The notes under the pieces are model-generated. The model ran no database searches. It saw nothing but the letters and a program-made list of their open reading frames with translations, and was not told the origin of the DNA. Shown here piece after piece: positions 25,492 through 32,716 of a stretch of DNA of 41,365 nt. The position numbers were made by a program, and so were the translations under genes. Location of the stretch: positions 1-41,365 of the forward strand of contig JAPLHP010000036.1 in NCBI GenBank assembly GCA_026389585.1, written 5' to 3'. How positions within the stretch are numbered: position 1 is the stretch's first letter; each line of letters starts with the position of its first letter. Origin of the DNA: Chloroflexota bacterium. GTDB taxonomy: Bacteria > Chloroflexota > Dehalococcoidia > UBA2247 > RBG-13-53-26.

Positions 25492-26058
25492 ATGATCGAA
25501 ATGAGTGTTGATAGCATTCGCGTGAGCGTGATGAACTCTCAGCGAGTGGTGATATTGAAGGAGATGAAGGCAGACCGCTACCTGCCCATCTGGATTGGCC
25601 CTGCTGAGGCTGATGCCATAGCCATAAAGCTGCAGGGGGTCAATGTTCCCCGGCCGCTGACCCATGACCTGCTGTTTTCAGTGATTGGCGCCCTGGGTGC
25701 CAAGGTCAATCATATTGTAGTTAACAACCTTGAGAATGATACCTTCTATGCCAGGATCAATGTTGACGTTAATGGTAAAGCCATTGAGATTGATTCTCGT
25801 CCCAGCGATGCTATTGCTATTGCCGTACGGGCCAAATCGCGCATCTTTGTCAACGAAGATGTCCTGGAAAAAGCGGGTATCGTTTTCGACCAGGAAACAG
25901 GCAAGCCGGTTCCCAGCTCCCAGTCAGGCAAACCAGGTGAGAAGAGGGCCATAAGTGAAGAGGAACTGCGTAAGCTGTCCGCCTTCACTGATTTTATCGA
26001 TACGCTCGATATGCATGATCTTGATAAGGACAAGGGAAAGAGCGAAGACAATGGATGA
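25492..26058 (+). CDS. Bifunctional nuclease family protein
   Basis: The 188-residue protein belongs to the DUF151/BFN family: VVILKEMKADRYLPIWIGPAEADAIA, RPLTHDLL, and AIEIDSRPSDAIAIAVRAK are the conserved blocks. Family members are reported to cut RNA and DNA, but that is known mainly from plant proteins. The C-terminal third is charged (Lys/Glu/Asp-rich) and may form a helix (EEELRKLSAFTDFIDTL). ATG 25492 follows GAGGTGGGGGG. The end overlaps the next gene by eight bases. Confidence 0.88.
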   Translation: MIEMSVDSIRVSVMNSQRVVILKEMKADRYLPIWIGPAEADAIAIKLQGVNVPRPLTHDLLFSVIGALGAKVNHIVVNNLENDTFYARINVDVNGKAIEIDSRPSDAIAIAVRAKSRIFVNEDVLEKAGIVFDQETGKPVPSSQSGKPGEKRAISEEELRKLSAFTDFIDTLDMHDLDKDKGKSEDNG

Positions 26059-26371
26059 GAAACATGTGAAGAAGCTGCTCTCCAGTATGAAATGTGGGGT
26101 ATGCGGCTGCCAATATGACTCGGGTAACATAAGGATACTGGGGCACAGAGAGGAACTGTGGTTCCTTTCCGTCTTCTGCCCTTCCTGCAAGAGCCAGGGA
26201 TTGGTGGCGGCTGTGGTAAAAGGGGACGCCGCGTGCGAAGTGCTTACGGAGCTTACTCAAAAAGAGCTGGGGAGGCTTTCTGCCCCTGTAACCTCGGACG
26301 ACTTGATAGATATGTACGCTTTTCTGCAGGATTTCGACGGAGACTTCCGCTCCCTGTTTACTAAGAAATAG
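26051..26371 (+). CDS. Small zinc-ribbon protein, 106 residues
   Basis: The protein has a CGVCGC pair near residue 15 and FCPSC about 28 residues later, a four-Cys ribbon. After it the sequence is mostly helical and acidic (LTELTQKELGRLSAPVTSDD). I recognise no named family. ATG 26051 lies inside the last codons of the nuclease gene in another frame, an eight-base overlap that suggests coupled translation. A role together with the nuclease is possible but unproven. Confidence 0.7.
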   Translation: MDEKHVKKLLSSMKCGVCGCQYDSGNIRILGHREELWFLSVFCPSCKSQGLVAAVVKGDAACEVLTELTQKELGRLSAPVTSDDLIDMYAFLQDFDGDFRSLFTKK

Positions 26372-26438
26372 ACGTCCCATGGGGCTATTCCCCTCCTTTT
26401 CTGTCTAACCCCGCCGTCACGTTCTTCCTCTTAGATAC

Positions 26439-26530
26439 CGAGGCTGTCCGAAATGTAAATGTCTCAGCTTCGAGCAGAAAAATGGCTAGCTTCAAAACAA
26501 TCCAATTTTTAGAGTCCTCAGACAGCCTCG
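26439..26530. repeat. Inverted-repeat-bounded 92-base element
   Basis: CGAGGCTGTCCGA at 26439–26451 and its reverse complement with one mismatch at 26518–26530 bound about 66 bases of AT-rich sequence. The shape is that of a miniature inverted-repeat element. No target-site duplication is evident. Confidence 0.5.
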
Positions 26531-26565
26531 CACTCTGTCCATTGCCCCTGGTTCCCGACTTCGGA

Positions 26566-26597
26566 CAGGCTCCGCTCAAGCGTCAAGACTGTCTAGT
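26566..26597 (+). repeat. 32-base direct repeat, copy 1
   Basis: The same 32 bases recur at 26859–26890 with one difference. They start CAGGCTCCGCTCAAG and end CTAGT. Confidence 0.75.
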
Positions 26598-26629
26598 ACC
26601 TGGTTGCACAAGTCAGCGTAACAATCAAG
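26594..26629 (+). repeat. 36-base repeat B, copy 1
   Basis: It is similar to 38747–38782 (five differences over 36 bases). In both places repeat A follows: adjacent at 38782, and 60 bases on at 26689. Confidence 0.65.
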
Positions 26630-26688
26630 TTTCTTCACTGTGCCTTAATCCGTGGATTCAGAAGCATAGCGTTCTACGCCCCCCCTGA

Positions 26689-26715
26689 GATTGCTTCGCT
26701 ACGCTCGCAATGACA
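26689..26715 (+). repeat. Dispersed repeat A, copy 3 (core)
   Basis: The 27-base core is identical to that of the copies at 23464–23490 and 23789–23815. Confidence 0.85.
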
Positions 26716-26833
26716 CGGCGGCCAACCAGAATGACACAGTGGGCAATATGTCACCCTGAGCGAAGGCGAAGAGTCTCCCGCTTGCAAAGCGAATAACGCC
26801 TATTCCTGCAACTAAGCACCAGATTCGGACTTC

Positions 26834-26855
26834 GGACAGACCTGAAGGTCTGTCC
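26834..26855. repeat. 10-bp hairpin
   Basis: GGACAGACCT (26834–26843) and AGGTCTGTCC (26846–26855) form a near-perfect hairpin just before direct-repeat copy 2. Confidence 0.7.
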
Positions 26856-26858
26856 CTA

Positions 26859-26890
26859 CAGGCTCCGCTCAAGCGTCAAGACTGCCTAGT
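26859..26890 (+). repeat. 32-base direct repeat, copy 2
   Basis: Matches 26566–26597 at 31 of 32 positions. Confidence 0.75.
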
Positions 26891-27012
26891 GCTTAGCAGA
26901 ATCCACGGATTATAGAACAGTGGCGTCCCCCGCCTTTTTGACACAGTAAGGCGAAGAATGGTAACCCTATGATATAAATCAGGGCAATTCTGCCAAATCT
27001 GGAGGTACTAAG

Positions 27013-28383
27013 TTGAGAGAAGAAAAGTACGATGTGGTCGTTGTGGGTGCCGGGATGGGGGGAATGTGCGCCGGTGCCCTGGCGGTTAAGGAGGGATATA
27101 AGACCCTTGTGGTTGAAAAACGGGAGCACATAGGAGGCAGGTTCTCCACCGAGGAGGTCGAGGGCTTCAAGCTGATGACCGGGGCGCCTTTTATCCATCA
27201 ATCGGGGTGGGTGCCGAAGGTGTGCAAGGAGGTGGGGGTGGAGTTCGACCGTACCCCCTGTCTGGAGGTGCTCTACTGGGTGAAGGGCGTGGAGTACAAG
27301 TTGCCCCTGCAGCACCGCATGAATGCCCTCTTTGAGATCTGCAACAGGATAGCCTCCAACAAGGCAAAGCTGATGGGCAATATCGTGAAGGAGATTGCCG
27401 GCCAGAAGATCATGACGAGCATCCACAGCGCGGTAACTGAACCTGAGAAGTTGGGCTCTATCACGATCAAGGATTGGCTGCTCCGTTACACGGACAACGA
27501 GGACGTCCACGGGATATTCGACGCTATCTCTGTTGGCATGCTGATGGCGCACTCGTATGAAATACCGGTGTATAACTTTTTCCATTTCATGGCGACTCAG
27601 AAGGGATTCAATGACGTTGACCTCTCCACCTACGGTAACCTTGCCAACGTGGAGAAGCTGGCCGGTGTGGTGAAGGCCAAGGGAGATGTGTGGACCAACT
27701 GCTCGGTGAAGAAAATACTGGTCAGCAAAGGGACGGCCGCGGCTGTAGTCGTGGAGAAGGATGGTAAAGAGTTGGAGATACTCTGCAAAGTAGCCATCAG
27801 CAATATCGGCATCAGAGAGACGGTGCATCTCTCTGGAGAAGAGAATTTCACCGAAGACTACCTGGCCGATATGAGGGTGAAGATGAGGCCTGCCCCTATC
27901 ACCATCATTCATATTGCCAGCGAGCAGCCTCTTTGCATGGCTGGTGGAGAGGCCGGGGCCATGCTGGTGGCCAATGCCAGGAGGATTACCGACGCTATCC
28001 CGCTGACTAATGCCTGTCCGGGGATGGCGCCGAAGGGTCAGCATTTAACCTGGGCCTGCGCTTCACCGCCGTCTGTCCTTTTCCCCATCGATCCTGAGGA
28101 GGAAGAGCGGCAGTGCCTGAAGGACATCGATATGGTTTTCCCCGACTGGAAGAAGAAGGGCGGGCGCATCCTCAAAATGGAGGTCCGCAATATTGACCAC
28201 GATCTGCCCGAAGGGCGTACCTGGCTGGGGCCGGCGTACAATATGCAGCGTGAGACGCCGGTGAAGAACCTGTACAACGTGGGGGATGCCGTGTGTTCTC
28301 CGGGCATCGGCGGGACTTCTGGATGCGCGGAAGGGGCCAGGCGGGTAGTGGAATCAGTGAAAAAACACGTCAAGCCAGGGTAG
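27013..28383 (+). CDS. NAD(P)/FAD-dependent oxidoreductase, phytoene-desaturase-like
   Basis: The 456-residue flavoprotein begins with YDVVVVGAGMGGMCAGALAV, the Rossmann FAD motif, followed by VVEKREHIGGRFST. It ends with LYNVGDAVCSPGIGGTSGC, the C-terminal FAD-binding motif seen in phytoene desaturase/amine oxidase relatives. The substrate is not recognisable and no carotenoid gene lies nearby. TTG 27013 has GGAGGT at 27001–27006, six bases upstream. It stands alone between two intergenic gaps. A long open frame on the opposite strand is a shadow of it. Confidence 0.85.
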   Translation: MREEKYDVVVVGAGMGGMCAGALAVKEGYKTLVVEKREHIGGRFSTEEVEGFKLMTGAPFIHQSGWVPKVCKEVGVEFDRTPCLEVLYWVKGVEYKLPLQHRMNALFEICNRIASNKAKLMGNIVKEIAGQKIMTSIHSAVTEPEKLGSITIKDWLLRYTDNEDVHGIFDAISVGMLMAHSYEIPVYNFFHFMATQKGFNDVDLSTYGNLANVEKLAGVVKAKGDVWTNCSVKKILVSKGTAAAVVVEKDGKELEILCKVAISNIGIRETVHLSGEENFTEDYLADMRVKMRPAPITIIHIASEQPLCMAGGEAGAMLVANARRITDAIPLTNACPGMAPKGQHLTWACASPPSVLFPIDPEEEERQCLKDIDMVFPDWKKKGGRILKMEVRNIDHDLPEGRTWLGPAYNMQRETPVKNLYNVGDAVCSPGIGGTSGCAEGARRVVESVKKHVKPG

Positions 28384-28468
28384 TCATCCCATCTCTCGTT
28401 TCGTAAGGTTGAATTGCAGGGGCAAGCACAAAATATGATTTGACTAAAGTAGATCGTCGATCGTTACC

Positions 28469-28498
28469 TTGACATCCTGCCCAAATCCACTCTACGAT
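28469..28498 (+). promoter_or_regulatory. Possible promoter of the restriction-modification genes
   Basis: TTGACA at 28469–28474 and TACGAT at 28493–28498 are 18 bases apart, with an 80-base leader to the endonuclease. A short imperfect palindrome, GATCGTCGATC, lies at about 28452–28462, just upstream. Confidence 0.45.
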
Positions 28499-28578
28499 TT
28501 GCAGGGCCATTACAGTAGCAGAGAAGAGGATGTTGGCCCCTAGAATAAAATGGACGAATCTGCTAGTCTTCTTGCAGC

Positions 28579-29310
28579 ATGAATGCTCGCGGATTCATGA
28601 AAGACATAACGGATCACACATCCAAAGCGGTTGCACACTACTGGCAAACGAGGGCTACCCAGCGGAAAAGACAGGAAGCAGGTGGCAAGACTGATCAGGG
28701 TCTTCGCAGTGCCGTCACCGGTGGTGCTCAGATGGATGGTTTCATTGATCTTTTCTCAGGCCTTATCACACAGGTAGGGATACCTGCACGCTACATCTTC
28801 AGAAAGAAGGCCGTAGAACTTCCTGGTTTCTTCAGACCAACCAAAGAATGGGATCTCCTTGTTGTCCGTCAGCGGACACTGATTGCCGCCATTGAAACCA
28901 AATCCCAAGTAGGCCCCTCCTTTGGCAACAATTTCAATAACCGGACAGAAGAGGCGATCGGTAGTGCCCTTGATGTCTGGACGGCCTTCCGAGAAAAGGC
29001 GTACCTTGAAAGCCCACAGCCTTTCCTTGGTTACCTCTTCATGCTTGAGGACTGCGACGCATCAAATCGCCCCGTGGTCGTCCAAGAGCCGCATTTTAAG
29101 GTTTTCCCGGAGTTTGTAGGCGCATCATACATGCGCCGTTATGAATTGTTCTGCCGAAAGCTTGTGTCAGAGAGGCACTATTCGGCTTCTGCCTTTATCA
29201 CATCATCAAGCCTTACCGGTCTTAACGGCTACTACAAAACACCGGCGGACGATCTGTCCATAGAGCGATTCGCAAAGATACTAGTTGCTCATATGACAAC
29301 CTTTGTGTGA
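28579..29310 (+). CDS. PaeR7I/XhoI-type type II restriction endonuclease
   Basis: The 243-residue protein resembles PaeR7I and XhoI, which cut CTCGAG. Recognisable stretches are HYWQTRATQRKRQ, GLRSAVTGGAQMDGF, and IETKSQVGPSFGNNFNNRTE. The PD-(D/E)xK catalytic set is Asp92 with Glu106 and Lys108 in AAIETK. Length is typical for the family. ATG 28579 is the likely start but has no clear Shine-Dalgarno; ATG 28597 is an alternative. It is four bases from the methyltransferase gene, so the two form a unit. Specificity for CTCGAG is inferred from family resemblance; I have not aligned it. Confidence 0.85.
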   Translation: MNARGFMKDITDHTSKAVAHYWQTRATQRKRQEAGGKTDQGLRSAVTGGAQMDGFIDLFSGLITQVGIPARYIFRKKAVELPGFFRPTKEWDLLVVRQRTLIAAIETKSQVGPSFGNNFNNRTEEAIGSALDVWTAFREKAYLESPQPFLGYLFMLEDCDASNRPVVVQEPHFKVFPEFVGASYMRRYELFCRKLVSERHYSASAFITSSSLTGLNGYYKTPADDLSIERFAKILVAHMTTFV

Positions 29311-29314
29311 AACC

Positions 29315-30223
29315 ATGTCGCCTACCATCCATAGACTAATCAACGGTGATGCACGAGATCTATCCTTTCTAGATGATGAGTCGGTGCATCTCGTCATCAC
29401 GTCGCCGCCATATTGGAATCTCAAGCGCTACAATGAAAATCCTGACCAGATGGGACATATTCAGGACTATGAAACGTTCTTAACGGAACTGGAGAAGGTC
29501 TGGAGGCATGTTTTCCGGGTACTTGTCCCTGGAGGCCGGATGGTGTGCGTGGTCGGTGATGTCTGCGTAGCGAGACGGAGCTTTGGACGTCATCTTGTGT
29601 TTCCCCTACATGCAGATATCTGCGTTATCTGCCGACGGATCGGCTTTGACAACCTGAATCCAATTATCTGGCACAAAATCGCAAATGCTTCCTATGAGGT
29701 ATCAAATGGGTCCAAATTCCTTGGCAAGCCGTATGAACCGAACGCGATTATTAAGAACGATGTAGAATTTATCCTTATGCAGCGCAAGCCTGGAGGATAT
29801 CGGAAACCATCTGATGTACAACGCAATGCCAGCAGGATTTCAAAGGGTGAATTTGGCCTTTGGTTTCAACAGATATGGACCATCCCAGGAGCGTCAACTA
29901 AGCAGCACCCCGCCCCATTCCCATTAGGGTTGGCTACCCGTCTCGTCCGAATGTTCTCATTTGTGGACGATACAGTGCTCGACCCATTCTGTGGGTCTGG
30001 TACAAGCATGATTGCCGCCCTTCGGGCAGAGCGGAACAGCATCGGTATTGAGATCGATCCCGAGTATTGCCGGCTGACTGCACGATACTTGAAAGCCGAG
30101 TCTGCCAACCTCTTTTCAAATGAAAGGTTGATCTTTGAGAAGGCAACTGCGGAATGTGCATGCCTTGTCAAAGAAGATCAGGAACTTTATCAAGTCCGAC
30201 CTGCACGGAAGAAATTGGATTAG
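29315..30223 (+). CDS. DNA methyltransferase, beta-class (SPPY)
   Basis: The 302-residue protein has motif IV TSPPYWNLK at about 29–37 and motif I LDPFCGSGTSMIAAL at about 222–236. This order (IV before I) is the beta class of amino-methyltransferases. SPPY rather than DPPY points to N4-cytosine methylation, but N6-adenine cannot be excluded. ATG 29315 is chosen, because TTG 29303 overlaps the endonuclease and adds no known sequence. It presumably protects the host DNA from the upstream endonuclease. The tail after about 280 is unusual and has no known motif. Confidence 0.88.
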   Translation: MSPTIHRLINGDARDLSFLDDESVHLVITSPPYWNLKRYNENPDQMGHIQDYETFLTELEKVWRHVFRVLVPGGRMVCVVGDVCVARRSFGRHLVFPLHADICVICRRIGFDNLNPIIWHKIANASYEVSNGSKFLGKPYEPNAIIKNDVEFILMQRKPGGYRKPSDVQRNASRISKGEFGLWFQQIWTIPGASTKQHPAPFPLGLATRLVRMFSFVDDTVLDPFCGSGTSMIAALRAERNSIGIEIDPEYCRLTARYLKAESANLFSNERLIFEKATAECACLVKEDQELYQVRPARKKLD

Positions 30224-30243
30224 GCCAACACTGACTCTTTATC

Positions 30244-30252
30244 TGGTATGAT
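30244..30252 (+). promoter_or_regulatory. Extended −10 before the RHH gene
   Basis: TGG followed by TATGAT at 30247–30252 is an extended −10 without a good −35. It is 23 bases before ATG 30276. Confidence 0.4.
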
Positions 30253-30275
30253 ACATAGTAACACCGAGGTGAGCG

Positions 30276-30521
30276 ATGCAGACTTCCAAAGTTGCCGTCA
30301 GGATAAACAAGAAGACCCTGGAGCGCCTCGATCGTCTGGTGAAGAATCAGGTTTTTCCCAACCGGAGCAGGGCAATTCAGGAAGCCATTGAAGACAAACT
30401 CAGTCGGCTGGGGCGCACGCGCCTTGCAGAGGAGTGCGCGAAGCTCGATCCTATCGCCGAGCAGGCAATGGCGGAGGAAGGATTGTCCGATCCAGTCCGA
30501 CCTGCCGCAGCGGATGGCTGA
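30276..30521 (+). CDS. Ribbon-helix-helix antitoxin-like protein
   Basis: The 81-residue protein starts SKVAVRINKKTLERLDRLV and continues FPNRSRAIQEAIEDKLSRL, the ribbon-helix-helix pattern of CopG/ParD/MazE-type antitoxins that bind DNA as dimers. GAGG lies six bases before ATG 30276. Such antitoxins usually sit next to a MazF-like toxin, but the 56 bases after its stop run straight into the end of an SDR gene on the other strand, with no toxin. Near the end a second frame reads SDLPQRMAELRRWKHER to a stop at 30549, so the C-terminus could be frameshifted. It may be an orphan remnant of a toxin-antitoxin pair. Confidence 0.75.
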   Translation: MQTSKVAVRINKKTLERLDRLVKNQVFPNRSRAIQEAIEDKLSRLGRTRLAEECAKLDPIAEQAMAEEGLSDPVRPAAADG

Positions 30522-30577
30522 GCTTCGCCGTTGGAAGCATGAGAGATGATTGCCCAACTCGGAGCCTTCGGAAGGTG

Positions 30578-31336
30578 TTACCTGGCGACCAGGCCACCGT
30601 CCACGGCTAGCGGATATCCAGTGACGAAAGACGCTTCATCCGAGCAAAGCCATAGCACTGCCGGAGCGATTTCTTCAGGTTTCCCGAGTCGTCCCACAGG
30701 TTCCATGGCTATGTAGTTGGCCATTATCTTCGGTTTCTCATCCAGCTTACTGCCGAGTATGGGTGTGCGGATTATTCCAGGGCAGAGGGCATTGACCCGG
30801 ATACCAGAGGTAGCATAGTCAAGCGCCGCTGACTTCGTAATGCCCACGACACCGTGTTTGCTGGCGCAGTAGGAGGCCTGAGCAGGAAAACCAGTCAGTC
30901 CTGCCACCGATGCCATGTTGACAATGGCGCCCTTGCCCTGCTTGAGCATCTGGGGGATCTCGTATTTCATGCAGAGATATACGCCCTTGAGATTGACTGC
31001 GATTACATGGTCCCAATGCTCTTCTGAGCTGTTGGCGATGAATGCTATGCCTCCGGCAATGCCAGCGTTGTTGAAGGCGCAGTCCAGACGGCCGTAAGCA
31101 TCAATAGTCTTTTGGACCATGGCCTCAACTTCTGCTGCCTTCGATACATCGGCCTTGATGAAGATGCCCTCACCGCCAGCGTCCTGGATCATCTTTAGTG
31201 TTTCCTCGCCGCCTTCAACTGCTATGTCGCCGATGGCAACCCTGGCGCCTTCCTTGGCAAATGCTACCGCAGTGACCCGGCCAATTCCGGAGCTGCCACC
31301 GGTTACCAGGGTGACCTTGCCGTCGAATCGTCTCAC
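30578..31336 (-). CDS. SDR family oxidoreductase
   Basis: The 252-residue classical short-chain dehydrogenase has TLVTGGSSGIGRV near 8–20, FNNAG near 88, the active-site Ser-Tyr-Lys in SVAGLTGFPAQASYCASK, and an ending DGGLVAR. GTG 31336 is chosen because GGAGGT lies six bases upstream, in front of VRRFDGKV; longer starts would add residues outside the family. It could reduce or oxidise many alcohols; the substrate is not evident. It is convergent with the RHH gene and divergent from the next SDR. Confidence 0.85.
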   Translation of the reverse strand: MRRFDGKVTLVTGGSSGIGRVTAVAFAKEGARVAIGDIAVEGGEETLKMIQDAGGEGIFIKADVSKAAEVEAMVQKTIDAYGRLDCAFNNAGIAGGIAFIANSSEEHWDHVIAVNLKGVYLCMKYEIPQMLKQGKGAIVNMASVAGLTGFPAQASYCASKHGVVGITKSAALDYATSGIRVNALCPGIIRTPILGSKLDEKPKIMANYIAMEPVGRLGKPEEIAPAVLWLCSDEASFVTGYPLAVDGGLVAR

Positions 31337-31413
31337 TTCATGACCTCCATGTAGCTTCTTCTGATCGGCAGTATATGGCCTGGCCTGATCGTGCGTCAAT
31401 TCGGAGACTGTTT

Positions 31414-31451
31414 AGCAAGCGGGGAGTGCAGAGGGCAGAAGTCCCTCTGCC
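31414..31451 (+). repeat. Hairpin repeat C, copy 1
   Basis: This 38-base segment is similar to 35317–35355. Both contain GTGCAGAGGG(G)CAGAAG followed by its partial reverse complement, giving a GAGGG/CCCTC-type hairpin. Confidence 0.65.
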
Positions 31452-31585
31452 TCTCAAATTCGTGCAGTTGACAGGATTGTTGCGGAAGGGCAAACTCTCA
31501 GTGCGGACTCCTGAGGAGTTGGTTCGAAGTCATCTGCTGAAGGCAGTCTTTGGGGGATAGACTCGCGGGTAAAAGGAGGGGAGAA

Positions 31586-32395
31586 ATGTCATCGTCGCAG
31601 ACCTTCAAGTCTAAATACGGTCCCTGGGCGCTGGTAACGGGCGCGGCCCGGGGGATGGGCACGGAGTTTTCTTGCCAGATTGCAGCGTTGGGACTCAACC
31701 TGGTGCTGGTCGACATGCTTGCAGATGAGCTGGCAAAGGTGGCGGAAGAAATCCGGGGGAAGAGCACCGTGGAGATCAGGACTGTAGTGGTGGACCTCTC
31801 GCGGCCGGATTTCATCGAGACGGTGCGGCGGCAGACCGATGACATAGAGGTGGGACTGCTGGTGAGCAACGCAGCGTATCCGCCGGTGGGACTCTTCTTT
31901 GACCAGAGCCTGGAAGACAAGTTGAGGATGGTAGATGTGAATGTGCGGGCACCACTTATATTGGTGCAGGAGTTCGGGTCGAAGATGCTGGCACGTAAGC
32001 GCGGAGGGATCATCATGGTTGCGTCAGCGTCCGCCCTGCAGGGGGTGGCTTATGTAGCGAGCTATGCCGCGACGAAAGCCTACAACCTGATTCTGGCGGA
32101 GAGCCTTTGGGACGAGTTGCGTGAGCATGGCGTGGATGTGCTGGGGTTCATGCCGGGAGCGACACGCACGACCGGTTTCGTGCTTTCGAAACCGAATATA
32201 GGGCGCACGGTAGCGCCGATAATGGAGCCGAAGCCGACAGTCACCGAGGCATTGAAAGCACTGGGCAAGGCACCGAGCCGCATCCCGGGAAGAAGGAACC
32301 GCTGGACCCTTCTCCTGGCGCAGAAGATATTGCCGCGAAAGCAGATGATTAAGCTGGTGGGGAGTAACATGCGCCAATGGTATGGAAAGAAATAG
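31586..32395 (+). CDS. SDR family oxidoreductase
   Basis: The 269-residue protein has LVTGAARGMGTEF near 16–28, SNAAYPPVG in place of the usual NNAG, and the active-site set in SASALQGVAYVASYAATK. The C-terminal extension (IPGRRNRWTLLLAQKILPRK) is basic and longer than usual, like 17-beta-hydroxysteroid or long-chain 3-oxoacyl reductase relatives. ATG 31586 follows AAAGGAGGGGAG. Substrate unknown. Three mini-ORFs start four bases after its stop. Confidence 0.82.
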   Translation: MSSSQTFKSKYGPWALVTGAARGMGTEFSCQIAALGLNLVLVDMLADELAKVAEEIRGKSTVEIRTVVVDLSRPDFIETVRRQTDDIEVGLLVSNAAYPPVGLFFDQSLEDKLRMVDVNVRAPLILVQEFGSKMLARKRGGIIMVASASALQGVAYVASYAATKAYNLILAESLWDELREHGVDVLGFMPGATRTTGFVLSKPNIGRTVAPIMEPKPTVTEALKALGKAPSRIPGRRNRWTLLLAQKILPRKQMIKLVGSNMRQWYGKK

Positions 32396-32398
32396 AAG

Positions 32399-32467
32399 AT
32401 GTTGGAGTATTCAATTAAAAAGAAGCAAATGAAGAAAATTTACGGCATCGATATCGGGGAGGTGTAA
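32399..32467 (+). CDS. Mini-ORF 1, 22 residues
   Basis: ATG 32399 lies three bases after the SDR stop and encodes MLEYSIKKKQMKKIYGIDIG plus EV. Its TAA (32465–32467) overlaps the ATG of the next mini-ORF. The sequence includes the strong ribosome site of that ORF, so it could be a coupling leader rather than a product. No Shine-Dalgarno of its own except the end of the SDR gene. Low confidence as a gene. Confidence 0.3.
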   Translation: MLEYSIKKKQMKKIYGIDIGEV

Positions 32468-32604
32468 TGAGAGCTGAGAAAGACAACCCCGAGCAAAAGT
32501 ATAATGATTTTTGGGACTGGTTACGGACTGACTGGCATCCTATCTGGATCCTAAGTATCGTCATTGCCTATATGTACTATCTTAACACTACCGAGGAGAT
32601 GTAA
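32467..32604 (+). CDS. Small single-pass membrane protein, 45 residues
   Basis: ATG 32467 has a strong GGGGAGG at 32456–32462, four bases upstream. The product begins MRAEKDNPEQKYNDFWDWLR and then has a hydrophobic segment HPIWILSIVIAYMYYL (about 24–39), so it is likely a short inner-membrane protein with an acidic, aromatic N-terminus and a TTEEM tail. Its gene overlaps mini-ORF 1 by one base and is followed directly by mini-ORF 3. I recognise no family. The strong ribosome site and a sensible transmembrane helix support it as real. Confidence 0.55.
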   Translation: MRAEKDNPEQKYNDFWDWLRTDWHPIWILSIVIAYMYYLNTTEEM

Positions 32605-32658
32605 ATGGGCAAGTCTTGGCTATGCTTAGCCCGATTTGTCATGGAGATATTGACATAG
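32605..32658 (+). CDS. Mini-ORF 3, 17 residues
   Basis: ATG 32605 follows the stop of the 45-residue gene with no gap, and GAGGAG at 32593–32598 is six bases upstream. It encodes MGKSWLCLARFVMEILT, a hydrophobic peptide, and ends at 32658 inside the TetR promoter. It could be a leader peptide or chance. Confidence 0.3.
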   Translation: MGKSWLCLARFVMEILT

Positions 32659-32678
32659 GCGCAATGGTGCGATAATAT
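32650..32678 (+). promoter_or_regulatory. Promoter of the tetR operon
   Basis: TTGACA at 32650–32655 is followed 17 bases later by TAATAT at 32673–32678, with an overlapping GATAAT (32671) and TATAAT (32676). The exact −10 is ambiguous. The operator palindrome at 32677–32702 covers the −10 and start region. Confidence 0.65.
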
Positions 32679-32702
32679 AATGAATGAACATTCAGTCATT
32701 AT
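32677..32702. promoter_or_regulatory. TetR operator palindrome
   Basis: Two 13-base half-sites match at 11 of 13 positions around a centre at 32689/32690; the core is TGAATGAACATTCA. It ends 14 bases before the tetR start and overlaps the −10, the usual place for TetR autorepression. Confidence 0.7.
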
Positions 32703-32716
32703 ACTGGAGATGAGGA

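Larger units (their letters stand above)
26372..27012. repeat. 641-base repeat-rich gap
   Basis: No gene is supported. The gap contains a 92-base stretch bounded by inverted repeats (26439–26530) and a 32-base direct repeat (26566–26597 and 26859–26890). It also contains a 36-base repeat shared with 38747–38782 (26594–26629), repeat A copy 3 (26689–26715), and a 10-bp hairpin (26834–26855). Another repeat-like stretch, TCACCCTGAGCGAAGG, is at about 26750–26766. Confidence 0.7.

Noticed and set aside
26371-26400. Terminator after the small zinc-ribbon gene
   Set aside because: Only a four-base GGGG/CCCC stem with a weak T tract; too poor to call.
26938-26974. Promoter for the FAD oxidoreductase
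   Set aside because: TTGACA at 26938 is present, but the best −10 (TATGAT at 26968) is 24 bases away; spacing too long.
26893-28044. A 383-codon open frame on the minus strand
   Set aside because: It lies across the FAD oxidoreductase gene on the other strand, has no recognisable domain, and has low-complexity His/Leu/Arg composition typical of a shadow frame.
31375-31560. A 61-codon plus-strand frame before the second SDR
   Set aside because: It runs through hairpin repeat C and has no recognisable domain.
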